Of a stretch of 62,203 nt of DNA, positions 54,774 to 62,203 are shown one piece after another. Numbering within the stretch: position 1 is the stretch's first letter; each line of letters starts with the position of its first letter. Source of the DNA: a virus. The notes under the pieces are model-generated. The model did not search any database and was not told the DNA's origin. It saw only the letters and a list, made by a program, of their open reading frames with translations. Location of the stretch: IMG/VR virus record IMGVR_UViG_3300025233_000001, positions 1 to 62,203 of that record. One strand, written 5' to 3'. A program made the position numbers and the translations under genes.

Positions 54774-55044
54774 GTTTGGTGTAATGCGTGAGGAAGCTAA
54801 GGAAGGCACTCATAATACGGCTAGCTTCTTTGGGCTTAGTAAACAGGGTAGTGATTTCAAAGAATCATTTCCGAACGATATTAGTTCCCTGACCAATGAA
54901 CCTGATATGCGCTTAGCGCAATTCGTGCCTTCGGGAACACAGACGACTAACTTACTGCAAACAGTTCCATACGGTAAGAAGTTGTCGATGAAAGACCCTA
55001 AGACGATCAAGGCGTACTTAAGAAAATTGTTGGAGTCCATCTAA
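54664..55044 (+). CDS. Hypothetical virion-region protein overlapping the muralytic gene
   Basis: This 126-residue protein is read in a different frame over the last 110 bases of the previous gene, from ATG at 54664; a later Met (54742) is possible. A helical region (ELQVQLAKFGVMREEAKEG), then a polar segment, ends with a basic helix (KTIKAYLRKLLESI). It lies one base before the giant gene. No family is recognised. Confidence 0.6.
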   Translation: MITSFNNINSPLVAPTGPVSLRNNQRMGSELQVQLAKFGVMREEAKEGTHNTASFFGLSKQGSDFKESFPNDISSLTNEPDMRLAQFVPSGTQTTNLLQTVPYGKKLSMKDPKTIKAYLRKLLESI

Positions 55045-55045
55045 T

Positions 55046-58000
55046 ATGGCTGACGGATTATCGGCATTCGGCTTACCGCCGCAGCAGAACGCACCCCCGT
55101 TACCGCCGCCCGCGCCTGTCCAACCGAACTACCCAATAGCAGCCCCCGGCACAGTCGATGCGGGGGCTTCGCCGTTTATGGGTCAACGGTTACCGCCTGC
55201 CGCGAGCGTACCTCCGTTACCCCCGGCTCCGCCCGTCGCTACTGCGCCAACTAATAATGGGCCGCGCGGTTTAGGTACGCCGCCTGCACAGGATGAACCG
55301 CACCCGCTGACACTGCCCGAAGCTTTGCAGCAGTGGGCACAGGTCAATGGTCGCAAGCCTACGGCTGATGAATTCGACCAGATTGCTAATGACTATCGCA
55401 CTAATACTTTCGTGCCTACAATCACGAAGCTAAAGGGTGTAAAGTCAGATGCTATTAAGGCCGAAGAAGCTTCGTTCGATAACCAAGTACAGCAAGTCCG
55501 TAATCAACTTTATCCGGCTCCCCCGCCGAGTGCTGGCGGCACCGCTGGTAATATAGCGCTGTCTGCGGGCCAGCAATTCGGCGGACGCCTACTCAATAAC
55601 GCAGCGCAGGTATTCGGTTTAGCTGGTGGTGGTTTAGCTGGTGGTGCTGCGGAATTAGGTGTTCCGGGCGCAGCGGCTTTACGTGACTATCTGTTCCGTG
55701 GCGTCGATCCTAATGCCAAGGGCAGTGGCATGACGGACGATCAGGCCGTACAAGCAGCTTTACAGCGTACAGGTGCCGATAAGCATTTGAATGATCCGCG
55801 TTTTGCTGGGTTGATTCAGGAAATTACACAGCGCGCGATTGCTAATAACCATCCTGACGATAGCGCCAGCTATACCACAAATCAGTGGATGAACGCAGCC
55901 CACCAACGCAGCCCATCCGGTGCAGTAATTGGTGACGTAGCTGCATTCGTGCCGCAGACTTTATTAGGTCCGGGTGGCGTAGCTATCGCATCTGCGGCTC
56001 CTTCGGGTAATACTGCTGAACAGCAGCTTGGTCAGGGTCAGCAATTAAGTCCGGTCTTAAAGCAGTTCGCTGTAGATAGTGGACTTAATCTGCTACTGAC
56101 TAAGCTTGCACCGGGCTATGGTAAGTCACTACTATCCAAGATTCTCACAGGTGCAGGTATCGGTGTCGGTACAGGTGTAGCACAGCAGACTTTAGACGCT
56201 CAGGTTAATCCCGAAGCGAATAAGTCGCCTACACTTGAAGACTTAATGAATCCGCAGACGGCGACGCAAGCAGGTATCGGCGCACTACTGGCCGCACTGC
56301 ACGGCGGCGCGGCTACACCTATCCTCAATAAGCTCCGCAGCAAGTCCGCAGAGGCCCCGGCTAGCGCGCCTGCCGCCGAGACGGCCCCGAACGCTACCCC
56401 TGCCGAGGGTGCAACGCCTGCCGCCGCGCAGGCCCCGGCACAAGCCCCCAGCACGGCCCCGGCTGACCGCTGGACGGCTGCAATGCAGGACGCACCGGAG
56501 CAGGGTTTAGCAGACGCAGATTTCGCTAAGCAGTCCAAGGCTACGCTTTCTGACTTTAACCAGAAGGCTAAGCTCTATGCGTCTACGGTTAAGAATAGCA
56601 AGACACCAGAAGCGGTTGTGGATAACGCCACGGCGCTCGCTTCGCGTAACCCCGCATGGGCAGATATGTCCGGCGAGCAGCGCGCCACGCTGGTAGGTGA
56701 CTTGGCTACCACGCTGGGCAAGAAGGCTGGCGTGAAACCTGATGCTATCTCGGATCACTTAGCATCGTTACAAGGCGCACCTACGGAAGCTGCACCTACG
56801 GCGGAAGCTCCTACCGCAGAGGCTACACCGCCTGAACAGGCTGCACCTACGGCACAAGCTCCGCTGGCAGAAACGCCGACGCCGCCCGAGTTGCAGGGTC
56901 AACAGCCTACCGTTAATAAAGTCGCAGTCGATCCGCTCAAGGGTGCCGCTGACCAATTAAGTGCATATTTAAGTGGTGACCAGACGGCTGTACCGGATCA
57001 AGTTAAGACCAGTCCGATCTACCAAGCCTTGCAGGGTGCGGGATTAAAGTCTTCGGATGAAGTCATCAATGTACTGCGTAAGTTCAATGATGATGGCTCA
57101 GTTAAGCCGACTGCCGAAGTAACAGGTACCAAGCTCGCTGGTAATCGCTTAAAGAAGGGCGGTGCAGCTAAGACCGCTAACCAACAGATTGACGATCAAC
57201 ACAGTGCCGTCGCAAGCACTGTGGCGGAAGCTTTGTCTGATAAGTCTACGCCGACTGACACCGCTAATAAGCTCAAGGCTACAGCCAAGGGCATTAGCCA
57301 GAAGCGCTATAATCAGGAATATCTGAGTGCGCTGATGAATGATGGTGCGCCGACACAATCGGAAGCGAAGTACCGCAACGATCCTAGCTTTACCGAAGCT
57401 CGTGCCGCACTGCGTAAGGGTGAGATTACCTCGCCTGACCAGTTAGGTGATTGGCTCAAAGCCCACCGCGCCACAAGTGAAGGTACCTCATTCGGGGAGC
57501 AGGCTCAGGCGATTACGCCGGACAACAATAACAAACAGATGGGCGCTCTGTTAGGGGCTAAGTCCGTTAAGGCTGATGCGGTAGTAGCACGTAAACATGC
57601 GCGTGATGTGCATGACGCATTAGTTAAGCTGGGCGAAGACTCTAAGACCATTAAGTCGATGACGCTGGGCGATGCTCAGAAGATGCTGCAACGCCGTCTT
57701 AATGGGGACATTGGTGCCGAGCCGCTTCCCGAACCTACTAAGCCGCTTAAGTCCACAAAAACTAAGGCTGCAAAAGCACCGGCGGCAGAGGCTCCCGCTA
57801 GTGTAGACCCTTTAGAACAAAGCCTCCGCGAAAGGCTGGGCGATAAGCTCAGCCTAAAGGCTACGAGCGAGCTATACGATCATGTAGCCGACGCGCGTGG
57901 AGGCGGTGATGCAGGTAACCTATATGACAATATCACGGGCCTGTTAGAGTCTGGTGATATTACCAAGGATGATGCTAAGTGGTTACGCAAGCTTGGCAAG

Positions 58001-61000
58001 GGCGATAGCGTCAATGATTTAATTGAGAACAATGCAAGTGGCGAATCGTCTGCCTCGCTGGAAGCTCAACGCCGTCTAGCCGATGAAAAGGAAAAGGGCC
58101 AGACCCGCGCCGTGATCGGCAGGGATGGTAAGGTGCGCGCCTTGCATGGCGTCGATGCCGTGGATACTCACGCCCGTCCCGGCGAAGTCATCGTACAGCG
58201 CAATATCGGTAAGGATCGCTGGACCGTACTTAGCCATGGCGACGATCTTGGTAAGGACGTGGTTGAGGGTAAAGTCAACCGGGCTAAGTCTGACTTGGAA
58301 GACTTGCACAATGGCGTAGAAACCGGTTTCGCAGGTGAGGACGACCATACCCCGTTCGGTGAACACACCCTCAACATGGATGATGTCGAGGAAATTAATG
58401 ACTTCCGTGATGCCGCCCGTGGCGGAGAAAAGCTGACCGAAGAACGTACCGCTCCGCTCCAAGTGAAGCGCGAAGTTAATAAGGTTATCGAAGGTATCCA
58501 AAAGGGTGACACCGCGCAGGAAGCCGGTGAGAAGTTATCTGCGCTCAAGGATAAGTTAGAGCAGCGTCGCATGGAACAGCTTCTACGCGAAGCACAGCGT
58601 GAAAAGCAGCGTGGGCCGGACTATATCCGTTCGCGTCTGTATAAGATGATTTCGGATAATCTTACCCCGCTGGGCGAGAATGACCACGTAAAGGCCGGTG
58701 ACTTTGCTAACTGGCTACTGGAAAAGAATCCGAGTCTCGGCAACGATCTTGGTATCAGTATCCATCAGATGAAGGGTGCAGCGGGTAGCTATGATCCATT
58801 AAGTCGTATTCTACATTTAAATTCGCAGGACATTAACCCCGGTACAGCCGTACATGAATTGCTGCATGCGTCCGAACAGTTAATGCCCAAGGAATTGCAG
58901 GATAAGATTCGTGCAGAGTACATCGCACGTCTGGGTAATAAGCTTAAGCAGGCTACAGCAGATGGTAATCGCTGGGCCAAGCTTTACTTACAGTCGGCCA
59001 TGCACAACTATGTTAACCCTAACGCGGAAGCGCGTCGGGTAATGAATACCATCTTGCAAAAGTATCGAAGCGAAGTCCCGGTAAAGGATTACTACAAATA
59101 CTATGATCCGTCCGAGTATTTCGCAAATGAAGGTACAGATATCCTGTCCCGTAAGTTTGAGAATAATGGCTGGGTAGGTAAGGCCAAGGAATGGATGAAC
59201 GAAATGGTTCAGCACTTAAAGAACCTTTTCGGCTGGGATAATAGCTCGGCAGTATATAAGGGTATCAAGAATGCACTTAACACCGAAGGCGGTGAGCGTA
59301 GCAGTGGCATGCTTAGTCGTCGTGGTCCGGCTCGCGATGTCGAAGGAGGTGCGGCAGATGATGCCAACCGATTTCAAGACATTAACGACGAGGGTGAAGG
59401 CTCGGAAGGCGAAGCCGAACCCACTCAAGAAAAGTTAGGCTATGAGCCTACTGAGAAGGTAAGTGACGATGCTTATCTCTCAACCAAGACGCCCAAAGAA
59501 CAAGCCGTAGAAGCGAAGGCTGATGCGAAGGAACGCATTCAGAGCCAAGGTAAAGTAGGTAATGGTCAACGCTTCTGGGAACAGGTAGCGAAGGCTGACT
59601 ACGGCCTCGAAAAAGCCATGCAGGAGTATCGTGGTAAGGGCATTGAAGTAACGCCCGAGAATAACGTAGATGATGCTTCCTACACGAAGAATGGTCTGAC
59701 AAACGAATATACTAACCGTGACTTCGATGAAGTGGTCGCGCCGGTAGACGATTATTTGTCGAAGAACTGGTCTAAGTTCGCCAAGAATAAGGGCGCATTC
59801 TTAGATGACTTAAATACGTTCTTCGGCAATATGAACTTTATCGAGCGCATGAAGTCGGATCACTTGGAGAATGCGCCGCTCAACAACGGTGCAGAGATTG
59901 ACCGCGCCGAAGTCTTAGAGAAGGTAGCAAGCGGCGATCTTGACCCGGCCAAGGGTCGCGCCGAACTGCAACGCCTGATGGCTAATAATGGCTCGATCAC
60001 ATGGGATGATTGGGCACGCCAACAGAAGGTGCCGGTGGATGAGATTCAAGCTACGCTCAAGCAGTTAAAGGCACGCGGCTACGATGAGAAGTCGATGGCC
60101 GACTTAAATGGTATGCTCGATAATGTCCGTGACCGCCAGCGTTCGCGCCTTGAAGGCGCAGGCTTGGTAGCTAAGGATGACCCGTGGACGAAGTTCTATG
60201 GATGGAAGTGGTATGTACCGCTTAAGGGTTCACCGGAAGATGTATTAAGTAATAACTTTGACCTTGCTTCGCGGCAGGGTAGCTTGCGCGTACTTAATGC
60301 CCAGCTACAGGCGATGGAAGGTCGTAAGACAGAAGGCGAGCGCCCATTTAGCCGTCTGTTCGTAGACACGAGCCGCGCCGCCGAGCGCCACGCTCACAGC
60401 TATTTCCTCGACCGTGTGTACAACTTGGCAGCGGAACATGGCAAAGAGATTGGCGCTAAGATTTATCCGTTTGAAGGCCGTCCGCGTGATGGCTATACCA
60501 ACGAGAATGGTGACCACTTTGCCGAACTACGCGCCCCTAAGAATGGCGTTATTGTGCACGATGGTAATCAGCATTACGTCATCACTCTGCCGAAGGATAG
60601 TCAGTTACTTCGCGGACTCGTGCAGATGAATAATGTGGAAGCGCCGAACGCATTAGATCGTATCGCAGGTAAGGGAACGCATATTCTCTCGCGCCTGTAT
60701 ACGACCGTGCATCCGGCGTGGCAGACATTCTCAGGTTTTGCGCGTGACTTAACCTACACTCCGATTACACTGGCAGCAACTAAGTTTAGCAATCCTTTAG
60801 AGGCCATCCCGTTCTGGAATAAGTACAGTAAGAACGTACTGCAAGCCTACGGCGCACTGCCCGATATGATCCCGACTTTATTGGGTAAGCATAATGCGCT
60901 CCGCGCTAAGGGCGAAGCCGATCCGCAAAGCTGGGCTGGCTGGACACAGCGTTATATGGCCGCAGGCGGTAGCAATGCCTTTAGTCATGTATTCGATGTA

Positions 61001-62203
61001 AAGTCGCTGGAAAACACATTCACCAATAAGCTCAAGGATACCCGCCCCGGTGTGGATGGTGTCGTAGACATAGGTAAGTGGGGTTGGGAGCAGGTATTAA
61101 AGTATACAGGTAACTATGCTAACTTTATGGAAGCAATCCCCCGTGTCGCGGCTTTCCGTACACTGGTGGAAGGTGGTGCATCCGAACACGACGCGGCCAC
61201 GCAAGTTCGTAAGCTGCTGGACTACAGCCAGTCCGGCATTAAGGGCCGTCGCATCAATTCGTGGTTAGCGTTCTTCCGAGTCGGTGCTACGGGCGTGGAT
61301 GCCATGCGACGCGCTTTCACTAAGCCGACAGGCGGGTTTGACTACGCTAAGGCGGCTAAGTGGCAGACGTTCATGGCGGCGCTGGGTGCGGTAGGCTACA
61401 TGACCGCTAACATGATGCTGGGTAAGGATGACGATGGCATAGATCGCATTGCTAAGCTCAAGCCTGAAACTATCGGCACTAAGATTTTGATCCCGCTGCC
61501 CGGTGGAAAGATCGGCGGTATCAGTCTGGGTCTAGGCTTACCTCAGATCATGCTGAGTGTCGGTGCGCTGGGTGCGGCGTTCGCTAACGGCCACCAGTCG
61601 GCAGAGGACGCCGGGAAGGCGTATCTATCGATCTTGGCGCGTAACTCGGCCCTGTCCCCCGGGGGTATCAAGGACGCAACGCCGACGAACGTGGTGAGCG
61701 CCCTGCTGGGTTCCTTCGTGCCTACGGTAGCGCGCCCGCTGGTGGACGTGGCGACCAATACCAATAGCTTCGGTACTAGCATCCACAACGACAGCCCCAA
61801 CTCCAAGGCATACCACTCCGACCAAGGCCGGGGTACTACGCCTAAAGAGTACAAGGAAATGGCGAACTTCCTGCGCCAAGTAACGGGCGGGACAGTGGAC
61901 TACTACCCGGAAGACATTAGATACCTGATTCAGAACTACGGCGGTCAGTGGGGCACGGACATTATGAAGATGATCGTGTCTGACCCCAATAAAGCGGCTG
62001 GTGCAGGCGAAGAACCTAATAGGCTCGCTAGCCACTTTATCGTGAATGATGGTCAGTTCTATATGCAAGACCAGTTGTACAAGACGCTCGATAATCTTGG
62101 CGACTCGGTTAAGCGATATAACCACATTGTAACGCAAGCTCAAGCCGATGGTGCTGACAAAGACCAAGCCAAGGCGCAAGCGCAACAGGTACTTAATCGT
62201 GAT
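55046..62203 (+). CDS. Giant polyvalent virion protein with zinc-protease motif and LPD38-like C-terminus (continues at 3..203)
   Basis: The full product is 2,447 residues: 2,386 here plus 61 after the contig junction. In order: a Pro/Ala-rich start (1-90); Gly/Ala-rich helical parts; Ala/Pro/Thr-rich linkers (about 430-650); long charged helices; a zincin-like region with TAVHELLHAS (HExxH, 1270-1274) and SEYFANEG (candidate third ligand E1357); an acidic linker (about 1440-1475); and from about 1873 a domain like LPD38 of large polyvalent phage proteins (DRIAGKGTHILSRLYTTVHP through DSPNSKAYHSDQGRG). Such proteins are packaged and ejected with DNA to act early in the cell. It may combine proteolytic and membrane or scaffold functions. 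Domain edges are approximate. Confidence 0.85.
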   Translation, partial: MADGLSAFGLPPQQNAPPLPPPAPVQPNYPIAAPGTVDAGASPFMGQRLPPAASVPPLPPAPPVATAPTNNGPRGLGTPPAQDEPHPLTLPEALQQWAQVNGRKPTADEFDQIANDYRTNTFVPTITKLKGVKSDAIKAEEASFDNQVQQVRNQLYPAPPPSAGGTAGNIALSAGQQFGGRLLNNAAQVFGLAGGGLAGGAAELGVPGAAALRDYLFRGVDPNAKGSGMTDDQAVQAALQRTGADKHLNDPRFAGLIQEITQRAIANNHPDDSASYTTNQWMNAAHQRSPSGAVIGDVAAFVPQTLLGPGGVAIASAAPSGNTAEQQLGQGQQLSPVLKQFAVDSGLNLLLTKLAPGYGKSLLSKILTGAGIGVGTGVAQQTLDAQVNPEANKSPTLEDLMNPQTATQAGIGALLAALHGGAATPILNKLRSKSAEAPASAPAAETAPNATPAEGATPAAAQAPAQAPSTAPADRWTAAMQDAPEQGLADADFAKQSKATLSDFNQKAKLYASTVKNSKTPEAVVDNATALASRNPAWADMSGEQRATLVGDLATTLGKKAGVKPDAISDHLASLQGAPTEAAPTAEAPTAEATPPEQAAPTAQAPLAETPTPPELQGQQPTVNKVAVDPLKGAADQLSAYLSGDQTAVPDQVKTSPIYQALQGAGLKSSDEVINVLRKFNDDGSVKPTAEVTGTKLAGNRLKKGGAAKTANQQIDDQHSAVASTVAEALSDKSTPTDTANKLKATAKGISQKRYNQEYLSALMNDGAPTQSEAKYRNDPSFTEARAALRKGEITSPDQLGDWLKAHRATSEGTSFGEQAQAITPDNNNKQMGALLGAKSVKADAVVARKHARDVHDALVKLGEDSKTIKSMTLGDAQKMLQRRLNGDIGAEPLPEPTKPLKSTKTKAAKAPAAEAPASVDPLEQSLRERLGDKLSLKATSELYDHVADARGGGDAGNLYDNITGLLESGDITKDDAKWLRKLGKGDSVNDLIENNASGESSASLEAQRRLADEKEKGQTRAVIGRDGKVRALHGVDAVDTHARPGEVIVQRNIGKDRWTVLSHGDDLGKDVVEGKVNRAKSDLEDLHNGVETGFAGEDDHTPFGEHTLNMDDVEEINDFRDAARGGEKLTEERTAPLQVKREVNKVIEGIQKGDTAQEAGEKLSALKDKLEQRRMEQLLREAQREKQRGPDYIRSRLYKMISDNLTPLGENDHVKAGDFANWLLEKNPSLGNDLGISIHQMKGAAGSYDPLSRILHLNSQDINPGTAVHELLHASEQLMPKELQDKIRAEYIARLGNKLKQATADGNRWAKLYLQSAMHNYVNPNAEARRVMNTILQKYRSEVPVKDYYKYYDPSEYFANEGTDILSRKFENNGWVGKAKEWMNEMVQHLKNLFGWDNSSAVYKGIKNALNTEGGERSSGMLSRRGPARDVEGGAADDANRFQDINDEGEGSEGEAEPTQEKLGYEPTEKVSDDAYLSTKTPKEQAVEAKADAKERIQSQGKVGNGQRFWEQVAKADYGLEKAMQEYRGKGIEVTPENNVDDASYTKNGLTNEYTNRDFDEVVAPVDDYLSKNWSKFAKNKGAFLDDLNTFFGNMNFIERMKSDHLENAPLNNGAEIDRAEVLEKVASGDLDPAKGRAELQRLMANNGSITWDDWARQQKVPVDEIQATLKQLKARGYDEKSMADLNGMLDNVRDRQRSRLEGAGLVAKDDPWTKFYGWKWYVPLKGSPEDVLSNNFDLASRQGSLRVLNAQLQAMEGRKTEGERPFSRLFVDTSRAAERHAHSYFLDRVYNLAAEHGKEIGAKIYPFEGRPRDGYTNENGDHFAELRAPKNGVIVHDGNQHYVITLPKDSQLLRGLVQMNNVEAPNALDRIAGKGTHILSRLYTTVHPAWQTFSGFARDLTYTPITLAATKFSNPLEAIPFWNKYSKNVLQAYGALPDMIPTLLGKHNALRAKGEADPQSWAGWTQRYMAAGGSNAFSHVFDVKSLENTFTNKLKDTRPGVDGVVDIGKWGWEQVLKYTGNYANFMEAIPRVAAFRTLVEGGASEHDAATQVRKLLDYSQSGIKGRRINSWLAFFRVGATGVDAMRRAFTKPTGGFDYAKAAKWQTFMAALGAVGYMTANMMLGKDDDGIDRIAKLKPETIGTKILIPLPGGKIGGISLGLGLPQIMLSVGALGAAFANGHQSAEDAGKAYLSILARNSALSPGGIKDATPTNVVSALLGSFVPTVARPLVDVATNTNSFGTSIHNDSPNSKAYHSDQGRGTTPKEYKEMANFLRQVTGGTVDYYPEDIRYLIQNYGGQWGTDIMKMIVSDPNKAAGAGEEPNRLASHFIVNDGQFYMQDQLYKTLDNLGDSVKRYNHIVTQAQADGADKDQAKAQAQQVLNRD

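Noticed and set aside
1-62203. CRISPR array, insertion sequence, integrase or attachment site
   Set aside because: No regularly spaced direct repeats, no transposase or integrase motifs and no attachment-like duplication of a tRNA end were seen; the Cas4-like protein alone is not evidence of CRISPR.

Overview
The window is the essentially complete genome of a tailed double-stranded DNA bacteriophage with a short-tail (podovirus-like) gene set. Bases 1-17 are identical to bases 62187-62203. A giant reading frame that starts at 55046 runs off the right end and continues in frame at the left end, stopping at 203, so the contig is circular or circularly permuted with about 62,186 unique bases. 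The host is probably a Gram-negative bacterium, because the lysis genes include a two-part spanin with a lipoprotein signal. No tape measure, tail-tube or sheath genes are seen. I also recognise no integrase and no phage RNA polymerase, so transcription probably uses host sigma factors. The genus and host species cannot be named from sequence reading alone.

Left half (about 0.2-30.1 kb): all genes are on the minus strand. The far-left block (0.3-15 kb) is replication, recombination and nucleic-acid metabolism. It holds an archaeo-eukaryotic-type primase fused to a helicase, an acidic-tailed candidate ssDNA-binding protein, an SNF2-like helicase, a VRR-NUC nuclease, a RecB/Cas4-like nuclease with an Fe-S cysteine set, a SLOG-fold protein, an ATP-dependent DNA ligase, a family A DNA polymerase with Leu at the position-762 equivalent, a phage CsrA, an HNH endonuclease, a DEDDh exonuclease and tRNA-Leu(UAA). 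From 15 to 24.4 kb there are many very small genes with start/stop overlaps, tRNA-Thr(UGU), a LysM microprotein, a SprT-like zinc protease and a zinc-ribbon protein. This stretch also contains an unusual block of three consecutive stem-loops (18.6-18.85 kb) that looks like structured RNA. From 24.5 to 29.1 kb lies a distinct module: a CobS/MoxR-type AAA+ ATPase, a DUF7192-like partner, small proteins and a putative amidoligase.

The hub between the two arms (29.1-30.58 kb) is non-coding except for one small gene. It carries many copies of GGTTACA/GGATACA and GTTTCCT and a perfect 14-bp inverted repeat. It is the best candidate for a replication origin and/or transcription control region. The stretch just upstream of the small terminase gene may hold the packaging site.

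Right half (30.58-62.2 kb plus 1-203): all genes are on the plus strand and almost every one overlaps the next. The order is small and large terminase, a lysis cassette (endolysin, candidate holin, i-spanin, o-spanin) placed between terminase and portal, portal, small proteins, scaffold, major capsid protein, head-tail adaptors, and a long series of tail or adhesion proteins of which four share one domain. After these come a multi-ConA/LamG adhesin, a likely tail nozzle protein, a duplicated pair of probable internal virion proteins, a virion muralytic protein, and finally a 2,447-residue polyvalent protein with an HELLH zinc-protease motif and a C-terminal region like LPD38.

Together the genes describe a self-contained lytic-type programme: host-RNAP-transcribed early genes run leftward, a rightward late operon makes the particle, and cell lysis is encoded within that late operon. 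Several microproteins under 60 codons are annotated here because they overlap their neighbours by TAATG, ATGA, TGATG or GTGA.
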